A stretch of DNA of 64,000 nucleotides from Chryseobacterium gleum (GCA_945881885.1 CAMCVI010000006.1:1-64000); one strand, 5' to 3'; numbered from the stretch's first letter, positions 29,277 to 37,177 are shown. Program-made: numbers and translations. The notes: generated from the letters alone by a model not told the origin.

Positions 29277-29281
29277 ATTTG
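29274..29281 (+). promoter_or_regulatory. Predicted -7 box of tRNA-Ala
   Basis: TAAATTTG ends 7 bases before the first base of tRNA-Ala, an ideal distance for transcription to begin at the mature 5' end. It overlaps the T-tract of the sucC terminator. There is no obvious TTG at -33. Confidence 0.55.
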
Positions 29282-29288
29282 ACAAAAA

Positions 29289-29362
29289 GGGGGATTAGCT
29301 CATTTGGTTAGAGCGCTACGCTGGCAGTGTAGAGGCGACCGGTTCGAATCCGGTATTCTCCA
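29289..29362 (+). tRNA. tRNA-Ala (anticodon GGC)
   Basis: A 74-base cloverleaf. The acceptor stem GGGGGAT pairs with ATTCTCC, including the G3-U70 pair that marks alanine tRNAs. The anticodon stem-loop is CTACG-CTGGCAG-TGTAG, with anticodon GGC at positions 34-36. The T arm is ACCGG-TTCGAAT-CCGGT. The discriminator is A; CCA is not encoded. Confidence 0.96.
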
Positions 29363-29369
29363 CTATTTT

Positions 29370-30137
29370 TTAAAACCCTTCAAATACGCCCAATCCAAAC
29401 AGTGCAAAATCGTATTTTACAGGATCATTGGCGTCTAATTTTCTTAAATTAGTATCTAACTCATGTAAAGCTTTTGCATCATTTTGCTTTCTGGTTAAAA
29501 GCAATAATTTACGAGCCACATTACCAGAATGTACATCTAGCGGGCAAGATAAAGCTGAAGTAGGAATCGTTTTCCAAACACCCAAATCGACACCATTCGC
29601 GTCATTTCGTACCATCCAACGTAAAAACATGTTAATTCTTTTGGCTGCAGAACCATTTAACGGATCTGAAATGTGTTTTTGTGTCCGTGGCAAATGTGGA
29701 ATTTCAAAAAAGGTTTTCTTAAATTCAGAAATGCTTTTTTGTGTCGAATTGCTTTCAATATGTTTGGCAAACACACTTTCTAAATCGGGATTGTTTGTAT
29801 AAATATTCTGCAACGCTTTTATAAAAGTAACCGCATCAGTAGCATTAAAAGTGCGATGCACAAAATTTGAGAATTTTTCCAGATGGATTTCTTTATGATT
29901 CATTACAAAATCGTAGGGAGAATTTCCCATAATTTGCATGAGTTTGTGCGAATTGGAAACAATCATTTTTCTGTTTCCCCAGGATATAGTTGCAGCTAAA
30001 AATCCTGCAATTTCAATATCTTCTTTTTGAGTGTACAAATGCGGAATTTGAACCGGATCCGAATCAATAAAATTTTTATTATTGTACAACAGAACTTTTT
30101 CGTCTAAAAAACTTTTTAATGTTTCTGTTGTCATCAT
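29370..30137 (-). CDS. TIGR02757 family protein (HhH-GPD-like)
   Basis: A 255-residue protein of the TIGR02757 family, found in Bacteroidota and some other phyla. The pattern GFLAATISWGNRKMIVSN...GNSPYDFVMN and the later CPLDVHSGNVARKLLLLTRK are typical. The LDVHSGNVARKL region recalls the helix-hairpin-helix end of DNA glycosylases, but a glycosylase function is not proven. Its ATG overlaps the stop codon of the upstream lolD gene by one base (TAATG), so the two are co-translated. Confidence 0.88.
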   Translation of the reverse strand: MMTTETLKSFLDEKVLLYNNKNFIDSDPVQIPHLYTQKEDIEIAGFLAATISWGNRKMIVSNSHKLMQIMGNSPYDFVMNHKEIHLEKFSNFVHRTFNATDAVTFIKALQNIYTNNPDLESVFAKHIESNSTQKSISEFKKTFFEIPHLPRTQKHISDPLNGSAAKRINMFLRWMVRNDANGVDLGVWKTIPTSALSCPLDVHSGNVARKLLLLTRKQNDAKALHELDTNLRKLDANDPVKYDFALFGLGVFEGF

Positions 30138-30805
30138 TAGTTTTGCAAAACGCCGTCAATCATCACTAATTTTCTATCGGCCATATTGGCTAATTCTTCA
30201 TTATGGGTAACAATTACGAAGGTTTGTCCAAATTCATCACGCAATTTAAAAAACAATTGGTGTAAATTTTCAGCTGAAGCATGGTCTAAATTTCCAGAAG
30301 GTTCGTCAGCAAAAATTACTGCAGGTTTGTTAATTAAAGCCCTGGCAACAGCTACACGTTGTTGTTCTCCACCTGAAAGTTCGGTTGGTTTGTGATGTAT
30401 TCTGTGCGATAATCCCAAATAATCTAGCAGTTTTTGGGCTTCTATTTCTACTTCTTTTTTTGGTTTATTTGCTATAAAAGCAGGAATACAAACGTTTTCT
30501 AGTGCAGTAAATTCAGGTAATAATTGATGAAATTGAAAAATAAAACCCAAATTTAAATTTCTAAATTTAGATAAATCAACATCTTTTAAATCGATTATTG
30601 AAGTATCATTAATTGTTAACGAACTGGCGACGTTTGCTTTTTTATCCAAAACATCTAAAGTGCCTAAAATTTGAAGTAAGGTTGTTTTTCCAGCACCAGA
30701 AGGACCAACTATAGATACAATTTCACCTTTATTTATTTGTAGACTTACGTTTTTTAAAACCTGTAAATCACCATAAAATTTATTTATATTGCTAGCTTTA
30801 ATCAT
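30137..30805 (-). CDS. lolD: ABC transporter ATP-binding protein, LolD type
   Basis: A 222-residue ABC ATPase. Walker A is [11 protein letters not shown] (about 36-46), the signature [15 protein letters not shown], Walker [13 protein letters not shown], and the switch His is in IVTHNEE. The [16 protein letters not shown] segment is typical of LolD, the ATPase of the lipoprotein-releasing complex LolCDE, and of the related FtsE/MacB ATPases. No membrane partner is next to it, so the LolD assignment is from sequence only. The frame is open to 30865, but the longer form would overlap the msrA promoter; ATG 30805 matches the family start. Confidence 0.88.
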   Translation of the reverse strand: MIKASNINKFYGDLQVLKNVSLQINKGEIVSIVGPSGAGKTTLLQILGTLDVLDKKANVASSLTINDTSIIDLKDVDLSKFRNLNLGFIFQFHQLLPEFTALENVCIPAFIANKPKKEVEIEAQKLLDYLGLSHRIHHKPTELSGGEQQRVAVARALINKPAVIFADEPSGNLDHASAENLHQLFFKLRDEFGQTFVIVTHNEELANMADRKLVMIDGVLQN

Positions 30806-30884
30806 CACATTCAATTTGTACAAAGAAACAAAGAATTTGTGAATATTAAAATGTTTGCTGTACAAATCTAAAAGTAACGTTAAA

Positions 30885-30918
30885 TTGGTTTACGGTTACA
30901 TATTTATTCCTAAATTTG
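30885..30918 (+). promoter_or_regulatory. Predicted msrA promoter
   Basis: TTG at 30885-30887, a 23-base spacer, and TAAATTTG at 30911-30918, 11 bases before the msrA ATG. Confidence 0.6.
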
Positions 30919-30928
30919 ATAAAAAAAG

Positions 30929-31567
30929 ATGAAATTTATTATATTATTTAGCGCTATAACGGGTTTTTTTTCGTGTGGAAATAAAACACAAATTAAACAA
31001 AAATCAATGGATAACAAAACACAAATTATGAATGATAGTGTACAAGTTGCCACTTTTGCCGGTGGCTGTTTCTGGTGTACGGAAGCCGTTTTTTTAGAGG
31101 TAAAAGGCGTGAATAAAATAGTATCTGGATTCACAGGTGGATTTGTCAAAAACCCAGCTTATCGAGAAGTTTGTAATGAAACTACTGGGCATGCCGAAGG
31201 AATTCAAATTACTTTTAATCCAAAAGAAGTTGCTTATGAAGATTTATTGGAAATATTTTTTGCCACTCACGATCCAACTACCTTGAATAAACAAGGTGCC
31301 GATGTGGGAACGCAATATCGAAGTGCTATTTTCTACCATTCAGATGAACAAAAAGCAAAAGCAGAAAATTACATTCAATTGATTGAAAAAGAAAAATTGT
31401 ATGCCAATCCTGTAGTAACACAAATAGAAGCAGCCGGTGTTTTTTATTTAGCAGAAGATTACCACCAAAATTATTACAATCAAAACAAAGAACAAGGGTA
31501 TTGCCAATATGTAATTGCGCCTAAATTGGATAAGTTGAGAAAGTATTATAAGAGTAAGTTGAAGTGA
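30929..31567 (+). CDS. msrA: Peptide-methionine (S)-S-oxide reductase, lipoprotein form
   Basis: Reduces methionine-S-sulfoxide in proteins. The 212 residues begin with a short lipoprotein signal, with the lipobox Phe-Ser-Cys at about residue 16 (TGFFSCGNK). The enzyme is therefore probably membrane-anchored in the periplasm. The catalytic Cys is in GGCFWCTEAVF near 48, followed by the family's GFTGG, GHAEGIQITFNP, and the resolving end GYCQYVI. It stands alone with its own promoter. The downstream low-complexity run separates it from a bidirectional terminator. Confidence 0.94.
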   Translation: MKFIILFSAITGFFSCGNKTQIKQKSMDNKTQIMNDSVQVATFAGGCFWCTEAVFLEVKGVNKIVSGFTGGFVKNPAYREVCNETTGHAEGIQITFNPKEVAYEDLLEIFFATHDPTTLNKQGADVGTQYRSAIFYHSDEQKAKAENYIQLIEKEKLYANPVVTQIEAAGVFYLAEDYHQNYYNQNKEQGYCQYVIAPKLDKLRKYYKSKLK

Positions 31568-31569
31568 TT

Positions 31570-31602
31570 GGGTTAAAGGTAAAAGGTTAAAGGCTTAAGG
31601 CA
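31570..31602. repeat. Low-complexity run of AAAGGT / TTAAAGG words
   Basis: Directly after the msrA stop: GGGTTAAAGGTAAAAGG, TTAAAGGCTTAAGGC. A similar piece (AAAAGGCCTAAGGCAAAAGTTAAAAG) is at 49073-49098. Confidence 0.5.
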
Positions 31603-31662
31603 ATATTCCAACTTATACTATAATTTTTTTATACTTATATTATTTGCAATGCCTTATAAAAT

Positions 31663-31692
31663 AAAAAATCCCGCAACTAGCGGGATTTTTTA
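31663..31692. terminator. Bidirectional terminator between msrA and aminotransferase
   Basis: AAAAATCCCGC-AACTA-GCGGGATTTTT is symmetric, with A-run and T-run on both sides. It serves the convergent msrA and aminotransferase genes. Confidence 0.9.
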
Positions 31693-31710
31693 TTTCTTAA
31701 TAAAAGTAAC

Positions 31711-32901
31711 TTAGTCTTTATAAACCATTAATGCTTCTTTCAATATTCTTACAGATTTAATTAAATCTTCTTTTTTCAATACATAAGCAATGCGGATTTC
31801 ATCTAAACCAACACCTGGAGTAGAGTAGAATCCAGCTGCCGGTGCAACCATAACTGTTTCACCATTATAATCAAATGCTTCCAAAAGCCATTGTGCAAAT
31901 TCGTCTGCGTTTTTTACAGGTAATTTTGCTATACAATAAAATGCACCTTTTGGCTTAGCAATCGTAACGCCTTCAATTTTTTCCATTTCTTCGACAAGCG
32001 TATTTCTTCTGTCTACATATTCTGAAATTACTTCATCAAAATAACTTTGCGGTGTGTCTAAAGCGGCTTCACTGGCTACTTGAGCATAAGTTGGTGGACT
32101 CAAGCGTGCTTGTGCGAATTTCATAGCAGTTGCCATAAATTCAGCATTTTTTGAAACTACACAACCAATTCTAGCTCCGCACATACTGAATCTTTTAGAA
32201 ACAGAATCAATCATGATGGCATGTTGCTCTAATCCTGGTACGTTTAGTACCGAATAATGTTTTAAACCATCATACGCAAATTCTCTGTACACTTCGTCTG
32301 CAATTAAAAACAAATCATGTTTTATTACAATTTCTGCTAATTTGTTTATTTCCGCTTCAGAATATAAATATCCAGTTGGATTTCCTGGATTACATATCAT
32401 TATGGCTTTAGTTCTGGGTGTAATTAGTTTTTCAAACGCTTCTATTTCAGGCAATGCAAAACCAGTTTCAATTCCTGAAATAACTGGAACCACTTTTACA
32501 CCACTTGCTGTAGCAAAACCATTATAATTAGCATAAAATGGTTCAGGAATAATTACTTCATCACCATTATCTAAAGTAGAACCTAAAGTAAACATTAGTG
32601 CTTCGGAGCCACCTGTTGTAATGATAATATCTTTTGTATCTATAGGTAAACCTTGATTTTTATAATAAGCTGAAAGTTTATTCCTGTAGCTTTCGAAACC
32701 AGCACTATGACTATATTCTAAAACTTTAATATCAAAATCTTTCACAGCTTGTAATGCCACTTCAGGTGTTTTTATATCGGGTTGACCAATATTTAAATGG
32801 TACACTTTTGTACCACGTTTTTTGGCACCTTCTGCGTAAGGAACTAATTTTCTAATTGGCGATTCGGGCATTTGAATCCCTTTGTTTGAAATTTTTGGCA
32901 T
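31711..32901 (-). CDS. PLP-dependent class I/II aminotransferase
   Basis: A 396-residue fold-type I aminotransferase of the aspartate/aromatic group. HLNIGQPDIKTPEVA is near the N-terminus. The substrate/PLP segments are TTGGSEALMFTLG, ICNPGNPTGYLYSEAE and LIADEVYREFAYDG, with the PLP Lys in DSVSKRFSMCGARIG and the C-terminal Arg in IRIAYVLKKE. The exact amino donor is not determined. The frame is open to 32931, but ATG 32901 (encoding MPKISNKGI) is the family-like start. It ends at a bidirectional terminator. Confidence 0.93.
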   Translation of the reverse strand: MPKISNKGIQMPESPIRKLVPYAEGAKKRGTKVYHLNIGQPDIKTPEVALQAVKDFDIKVLEYSHSAGFESYRNKLSAYYKNQGLPIDTKDIIITTGGSEALMFTLGSTLDNGDEVIIPEPFYANYNGFATASGVKVVPVISGIETGFALPEIEAFEKLITPRTKAIMICNPGNPTGYLYSEAEINKLAEIVIKHDLFLIADEVYREFAYDGLKHYSVLNVPGLEQHAIMIDSVSKRFSMCGARIGCVVSKNAEFMATAMKFAQARLSPPTYAQVASEAALDTPQSYFDEVISEYVDRRNTLVEEMEKIEGVTIAKPKGAFYCIAKLPVKNADEFAQWLLEAFDYNGETVMVAPAAGFYSTPGVGLDEIRIAYVLKKEDLIKSVRILKEALMVYKD

Positions 32902-33157
32902 GGTAAAATTATTTGCTATGCAAAAGTGCAAAAAAATTAGATGTTATTTGCAAAAAAAATGGTAAAAAATGATAACTAAAATAAAATAGATTTTCGATAT
33001 AATTTGCAACTTTTGAAGTCGGCTTGCGAGCAGTACTAAACTTACTATTTTATAGAGTGAAATTTTAAATAATCAATTCTGGTAGTTTAGAAAATGAAAA
33101 ATTATTGTGATTTTATGATAATAATTAAAATTCATAATTATATGTTAAAATTGTAAA

Positions 33158-33206
33158 TTATCGATTGCTCAAAAAAATAATTGTTGAATTTTTCAATAAT
33201 CGATAA
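33158..33206. repeat. Nested inverted repeat
   Basis: TTATCGATT at 33158-33166 is the reverse complement of AATCGATAA at 33198-33206. Inside it, ATTGTTGAA (33180-33188) pairs with TTCAATAAT (33192-33200) through a 3-base loop with one G-U pair. The two stems share bases 33198-33200, so they are alternatives at that edge. Confidence 0.5.
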
Positions 33207-33269
33207 ATATTTCAAGAAAATGAAAAATACTATTTCTGTTATCGATACTCAGCATCTAATAGTATTCAT

Positions 33270-33427
33270 TAAATTTGTAAAATAATTTTGTTTGAAATGT
33301 TGTTTACAATTATTTGAAAACAATTTTTATTTTATCAACTTTTAGTATCCCCAAACTAAGTTGTAAAATTGTTTTTTAATAGTTTTAAGAAGCTTCCTGT
33401 ATTTTATGCAGGAGGCTTTCTTTTTTT
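33270..33427 (+). ncRNA. Candidate small RNA with its own -7 box and terminator
   Basis: TAAATTTG at 33270-33277 could start transcription near 33283. A terminator-like hairpin (AAGCTTCCTG / CAGGAGGCTT with T-rich tail) ends at 33427. No coding frame lies between. The resulting transcript would be about 145 bases. I do not match it to a known RNA family, and the -33 element is not evident. Confidence 0.3.
33389..33427 (+). terminator. Orphan intrinsic terminator
   Basis: Stem AAGCTTCCTG / CAGGAGGCTT (10 pairs with one G-U) with loop TATTTTATG, then TTCTTTTTTT on the + strand. No + strand gene lies upstream within about 1.8 kb (the nearest, msrA, has its own terminator). Confidence 0.75.
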
Positions 33428-33474
33428 ATTAAATTATTTTTGAATAAATTTTAAAAATATTGATTATAAATCAT

Positions 33475-33509
33475 AAAAAAAGCGGTAGCACATTACTGTT
33501 TCACCGCTT
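33475..33509 (-). terminator. Terminator of tRNA-Met
   Basis: On the minus strand: AAGCGGT, a 16-base loop, ACCGCTT, followed by TTTTT. It lies 33 bases after the 3' end of tRNA-Met. Confidence 0.8.
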
Positions 33510-33541
33510 AAAATCGTAACCTTTTGATTTTTAAAACCTTG

Positions 33542-33615
33542 TAGCGAGACCGAGATTTGAACTCGGGACCTCAGGGTTATGAATCCTGCGCTCTAACCAA
33601 CTGAGCTATCTCGCC
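33542..33615 (-). tRNA. tRNA-Met (anticodon CAT)
   Basis: A 74-base cloverleaf on the minus strand. The acceptor GGCGAGA pairs with TCTCGCT (first pair G-U), and the D arm begins TAGCTCAGTTGGTTAGAGC. The anticodon loop TTCATAA has anticodon CAT, and the T arm is CCGAG-TTCAAAT-CTCGG; the discriminator is A. It lacks the C1-A72 mismatch of initiator tRNA. Elongator tRNA-Met is the best call; a TilS-modified tRNA-Ile(CAT) is less likely but not excluded by sequence alone. Confidence 0.9.
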
Positions 33616-33647
33616 ATTAACTAATTTTGCAATTCTCAATGCGGGTG

Positions 33648-33678
33648 CAAATATATACATAATTAGTTTCTTTCCAAA
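33648..33678 (-). promoter_or_regulatory. Predicted tRNA-Met promoter
   Basis: On the minus strand: TTTG (33678-33675), 19 bases, TATATTTG (33655-33648). A full match to the Bacteroidota consensus, about 33 bases upstream of the mature tRNA 5' end. Confidence 0.75.
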
Positions 33679-33784
33679 AAAATACTGGCATATTTTATTA
33701 TTAAAAATTATTAAAAAAAATTAAAAAAATAGGGGTGTGTTAATATTTTTTTTTATATTTTGCTAAAAATTTAGAAACCCAACT

Positions 33785-34177
33785 ATGAAGCCAAAAGTTA
33801 AGTATGAGCTAGAGTTTCCTATACACTCTTCGCCACAATTATTGTATCAATATATTATTACACCATCCGGTTTGTCTGAATGGTTTTCGGACAACGTTAA
33901 TTCAAGAGGAGAATACTATACATTTATTTGGAATGACTCAGAAGAAAACGCAAAATTGGTTTCCAAAAAAACAGGCGAAAAAGTAAAATTCAAATGGTTG
34001 GATGAAGATCTAAAAGAAACTGAGTACTATTTTGAATTAAAAATTCAAGTAGACGAAATTACAAATGACGTATCCTTAATTGTGGTAGATTTTTCTGAAG
34101 AAGACGAATTACCTGAAAATCAATTATTATGGGAAAGTTTGGTTTCCGATTTAAAACATGTAATTGGTTCGGTTTAA
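33785..34177 (+). CDS. START-like (SRPBCC) domain protein
   Basis: A 130-residue protein of the START-like/AHSA1 group, common in flavobacteria. The start KPKVKYELEFPIHSSPQLLYQYI and the GLSEWFSDNV segment near 35-44 are typical of SRPBCC proteins, which form a helix-grip cavity for hydrophobic ligands. The ligand is unknown. The C-terminus is acidic (EEDELPEN). It is followed by a hairpin terminator into which the next gene's leader has been packed. Confidence 0.85.
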   Translation: MKPKVKYELEFPIHSSPQLLYQYIITPSGLSEWFSDNVNSRGEYYTFIWNDSEENAKLVSKKTGEKVKFKWLDEDLKETEYYFELKIQVDEITNDVSLIVVDFSEEDELPENQLLWESLVSDLKHVIGSV

Positions 34178-34191
34178 ATTTAATAAATAAG

Positions 34192-34199
34192 TATATTTG
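34192..34199 (+). promoter_or_regulatory. Predicted -7 box for pabC
   Basis: TATATTTG directly upstream of the START-gene terminator hairpin. A TTG at 34164-34166 is 25 bases away, longer than the usual spacer. Transcription would begin near 34205, inside the hairpin. Confidence 0.5.
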
Positions 34200-34200
34200 C

Positions 34201-34227
34201 TCCCGCTATAAAAGGCGGGATTTTTTT
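34201..34227 (+). terminator. Terminator of the START-like gene, abutting the next ATG
   Basis: TCCCGC / GCGGGA stem with loop TATAAAAG, followed by TTTTTTT; the next base begins the pabC ATG at 34228. Confidence 0.85.
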
Positions 34228-35061
34228 ATGATTAATTATAACGGAAACATACAAGATAATAGCAATTTGGCTATCGAAAACAACAGAGGATTTTTATTTG
34301 GTGATGCCATTTTTGAAACCATTAAAGTTAACGGAACTAAAATATTGTTTTTAGAAGAACATTATTTGCGTTTAATGGCTTCGATGCGAATTTGTAGAAT
34401 GGAAATCCCAATGCATTTTACAATGGAATTTATGGAAGTAGAAATTCTGAAATTAATTGCATTACAAACAAATAAAATAAGCCATAGAATTCGTTTTTCT
34501 GTTTTTAGACACGCAGATGGGTTGTATGCGCCAACTTCAAACGATATTCAATTTATATGTACTTGTTCCGAATTGTCTTTTGATAATTATGAATATGCTG
34601 ACGCCACATATGAAGTGGAATTATTTAAGGATTTTCACGTTTCAAAACATTTATTGGCAACTTTAAAAACCAATAATAAAATGATTAATGTAGTGGCTAG
34701 CATTTTTGCAAAGGAAAATGGATTTCAAAATTGTTTGTTAATTAATGAAGATAAAAATATTGTTGAAGCTACAAACGGCAATATTTTCATGAAAACAGGA
34801 GGTCAATTAATAACTCCGCCAATCTCAGATGGTTGTTTAAATGGGATTATGCGAAAGCAAATTTTAGGAATTGCAAATAAAATGGAAAATATTGAAATGA
34901 TAGAAAAAAGCATTTCACCTTTTGATTTGCAAAAAGCAGATGAATTATTTATTTCAAATGTAATTACTGGCATTCAACCTATTACAAAATATAGAAAAAA
35001 AGAATATACTTCAGAAGTTGCTAAAGAAATTATAGATTTATTGAATGCTTTAATTAATTAA
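34228..35061 (+). CDS. pabC: Aminotransferase class IV, probable 4-amino-4-deoxychorismate lyase
   Basis: A 277-residue fold-type IV PLP enzyme. The N-terminal NRGFLFGDAIFETIKV and EEHYLRLMASMRI match the PabC/branched-chain aminotransferase family. The C-terminal half has EATNGNIFM and FISNVITGIQPI. PabC releases p-aminobenzoate from aminodeoxychorismate; a branched-chain or D-amino-acid aminotransferase is the alternative. The folate role is favoured because a pabB-like gene is present at 13367, but the two are not linked. The start at 34228 replaces a longer open frame from 34129 that would overlap the START gene. Its last 8 bases overlap convergent yqgE. Confidence 0.8.
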   Translation: MINYNGNIQDNSNLAIENNRGFLFGDAIFETIKVNGTKILFLEEHYLRLMASMRICRMEIPMHFTMEFMEVEILKLIALQTNKISHRIRFSVFRHADGLYAPTSNDIQFICTCSELSFDNYEYADATYEVELFKDFHVSKHLLATLKTNNKMINVVASIFAKENGFQNCLLINEDKNIVEATNGNIFMKTGGQLITPPISDGCLNGIMRKQILGIANKMENIEMIEKSISPFDLQKADELFISNVITGIQPITKYRKKEYTSEVAKEIIDLLNALIN

Positions 35062-35614
35062 GCGTGGGATTTTCTGGTGAATTAGAAAAGTAAATGTAAT
35101 CGCCGCCAATTTCGTTAAGTTTTTCTTTCCAAAAATTTTGGCTGTTTTTACTTATGATTTTGTTTTTTAATTCGTTTTCCAAAATTATCCAAGAATTATC
35201 ATTTAATTCTTCCTCCAATTGATTGGTTTCCCAGCCGCTGTATCCAAGGAAAAATCGGATATTTTCTTTAGATAATTTCCTAGCATTAATTAGTTCTTTT
35301 GTGGTTTCAAAATTTCCTCCCCAATATAAACCATAAGATATTTCAATGCTATCAGGAATTAGTTCAGGAACGTTATGTAAAAAATATAAATTATCTTGTT
35401 CTACAGGTCCTCCATTGTAGATTACAAAATTGGTATCTATTTCAGGAATCAAATCATTTATAGAATAGGCCAGTGGTTTATTTAATATAAATCCCACACT
35501 TCCATCTTCAGAATGCTCTGTTAGCAAAATAACAGATCTATTGAAAGACATGTCATTTAAAATAGTTGGTTCTGCAATTAGTAAACAACCTTTTTTTGGT
35601 AAAAGTGAAATCAT
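35054..35614 (-). CDS. YqgE/AlgH family protein
   Basis: A 186-residue protein of the YqgE/AlgH (UPF0301) family. MISLLPKKGCLLIAEPTI begins the family pattern, followed by SFNRSVILLTEH, GSVGFILNKPL, and later IYNGGPVEQDNLYFLH and the FLGYSGWETNQLEEEL loop. The biochemical role is unknown; AlgH was once named as an alginate regulator in Pseudomonas. The gene has a short 3' overlap with convergent pabC. Confidence 0.93.
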   Translation of the reverse strand: MISLLPKKGCLLIAEPTILNDMSFNRSVILLTEHSEDGSVGFILNKPLAYSINDLIPEIDTNFVIYNGGPVEQDNLYFLHNVPELIPDSIEISYGLYWGGNFETTKELINARKLSKENIRFFLGYSGWETNQLEEELNDNSWIILENELKNKIISKNSQNFWKEKLNEIGGDYIYFSNSPENPTLN

Positions 35615-35710
35615 AAATCTTATAATTTAAAATGAAATTATGAAAAAATAATTAATTGGACAAATTATCTAGTTTAATATTATATTAATAAATGTTAAAG
35701 ATTTTAGAAA

Positions 35711-35745
35711 TAAAAAAAAACCTCTTAGAAACTAAGAGGTTTTTA
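35711..35745 (-). terminator. Terminator after the HU gene
   Basis: AACCTCTTAG-TTT-CTAAGAGGTT stem-loop with T-run on the minus strand, 20 bases past the HU stop. The A-run on the other side makes it partly bidirectional. Confidence 0.9.
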
Positions 35746-35763
35746 AATAAATAAAAATATTTA

Positions 35764-36042
35764 TTATTTGTTGTTTACTGATCCATCTAAGTCAGCACCT
35801 GCTTTGAATTTTACTACATTTTTAGCAGCAATTTTGATAGTTTTTCCAGTTTGAGGATTTCTTCCATCTCTAGCCGCTCTTTTAGAGATTGACCAAGATC
35901 CAAAACCTACTAAAGAAACTCTACCACCTTTTTGTAATGTACCTTCTACACTTCCTAAAAATGATTCTAAAGATAATTTTGCTGCTGCTTTAGTAATTCC
36001 AGCTGCTGCAGCCATTGCATCGATTAATTCTGATTTGTTCAT
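35764..36042 (-). CDS. HU family DNA-binding protein
   Basis: A 92-residue HU/IHF protein. It starts MNKSELIDAMAAAAGITKAAAK, with the helical dimerisation half in residues 1-45. The beta-arm follows with GFGSWSISKRAARDGRNPQTGKTIKI, the DNA-minor-groove signature, where the Pro that intercalates into DNA is in NPQTG. It bends DNA and compacts the nucleoid. It has a strong promoter and its own terminator, as expected for an abundant protein. Confidence 0.97.
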   Translation of the reverse strand: MNKSELIDAMAAAAGITKAAAKLSLESFLGSVEGTLQKGGRVSLVGFGSWSISKRAARDGRNPQTGKTIKIAAKNVVKFKAGADLDGSVNNK

Positions 36043-36082
36043 AATTGATAGTTTTAAATTAATTATACATAATTTTGATATA

Positions 36083-36112
36083 CAAATTTAATTGTATCAT
36101 TAAACTACACAA
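36083..36112 (-). promoter_or_regulatory. Predicted HU promoter
   Basis: On the minus strand: TTG (36112-36110), 19 bases, TAAATTTG (36090-36083). About 40 bases upstream of the HU ATG. Confidence 0.75.
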
Positions 36113-36202
36113 GCATTTACAGCTATTTTCGTTAAAAATGTTAATAAATTAGTTCAAATGTTAATAAAGTGGCCTGTTTGGGGCTTATTTTTGCTTAAAA
36201 TC

Positions 36203-37150
36203 TTACTCAACATAGGCGTCCACACTAATTGAAGTGCCGTTTAACAGTTCGTGAATTTGCATTTTCTTTTTACCTGGAAATTGCAAACTATCAATTTGTA
36301 GGAAACCATTTGTAATCGCAATTTTCATTTCTTTTTTTCCAGTAATAATTTGGCCTACTTTATAATCATGTAATTCTTCAATAAAAGTAGCCTCATAAAT
36401 TTTAACATTCCATTCGTTTTCCTCATCTTTAATAAAAGTCCAAGCTGCAGGATAAGGACATAATCCCCTTATTTGATTGTAAATTTGTTCTCCAGATTTT
36501 GTCCAATCAATTTTACAATTGTCTTTATTTAGTTTGTACGCCGTTTTTAATTCTGAATTTTCGGTTTGAATGCGGGTTTCAACTTTTCCATTTTGTATTA
36601 AATGTAAAGTTTCAATTACTGTTTTGCATCCTAAATGCATTAATTTGTCATGTAACTCTCCAACGTTTTCATTTTTTCCTATACTTATTTTATGATTCAA
36701 AATCATAGCGCCAGTATCAATTTTATCATCGATAAAAAAAGTGGTGACCCCTGTTTCTGTTTCTCCATTAATAATTGCCCAGTTTATTGGTGCGGCACCT
36801 CTGTAATTTGGTAATAAAGAAGCATGTAGATTAAATGTGCCGTATTTTGGCATTTTCCAAACTACTTCGGGCAACATTCTAAAAGCTACAACTATTTGTA
36901 AATTGGCATTATAGCTTGCTAATTCTCTTAAAAATTCTTCGTTTTTTAGATTTGTTGGCTGTAAAATGGGTATATTTTTGGTTAAAGCGTAGGCCTTTAC
37001 TGCGCTAACAGCAACTTTCTGACCACGTCCAGCGGGTTTGTCAGGCGCTGTAATGACGGCAACAACTTCAAATTGACTGTTGTATATAGTATTGAGAATA
37101 CCAACAGCAAAGTCGGGTGTTCCCATAAATATTATTCTTAATTTTTCCAT
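36203..37150 (-). CDS. fmt: Methionyl-tRNA formyltransferase
   Basis: Formylates Met-tRNA(fMet) with 10-formyl-THF. The 315 residues start MEKLRIIFMGTPDFAVGIL. The catalytic Asn-His-Asp set is in NLHASLLPNYRGAAPINWAI and TGVTTFFIDDKIDTG. The C-terminal OB-like domain begins near 205 (NKDNCKIDW...ICPYPAAW region). The downstream neighbour in the same direction is not def, so the common def-fmt pairing is absent here. recQ lies upstream, 27 bases away on the minus strand. Confidence 0.97.
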   Translation of the reverse strand: MEKLRIIFMGTPDFAVGILNTIYNSQFEVVAVITAPDKPAGRGQKVAVSAVKAYALTKNIPILQPTNLKNEEFLRELASYNANLQIVVAFRMLPEVVWKMPKYGTFNLHASLLPNYRGAAPINWAIINGETETGVTTFFIDDKIDTGAMILNHKISIGKNENVGELHDKLMHLGCKTVIETLHLIQNGKVETRIQTENSELKTAYKLNKDNCKIDWTKSGEQIYNQIRGLCPYPAAWTFIKDEENEWNVKIYEATFIEELHDYKVGQIITGKKEMKIAITNGFLQIDSLQFPGKKKMQIHELLNGTSISVDAYVE

Positions 37151-37177
37151 TATAGTATTCGCTAATAAATTTAGTAC

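Larger units (their letters stand above)
32902..33541. other. Long gene-free stretch between aminotransferase and tRNA-Met
   Basis: About 640 bases with no convincing open reading frame. It holds an inverted repeat at 33158-33206, an orphan + strand terminator at 33389-33427 that may end a small RNA, and the terminator of tRNA-Met at 33475-33509. The remainder is AT-rich DNA with the motif TTATCGAT in three places (33158, 33198 inverted, 33238). Confidence 0.6.

Noticed and set aside
33158..33206. DnaA box or replication origin
   Set aside because: TTATCGATT differs from the DnaA box TTATCCACA in the key 3' half, and neither dnaA, dnaN nor an AT-rich box cluster is present.
33542..33615. Initiator tRNA or tRNA-Ile(CAT)
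   Set aside because: The first acceptor pair is G-U and not the C1-A72 mismatch of initiators. The anticodon stem lacks the run of three G-C pairs. The Ile form cannot be excluded fully, but the elongator Met layout fits better.
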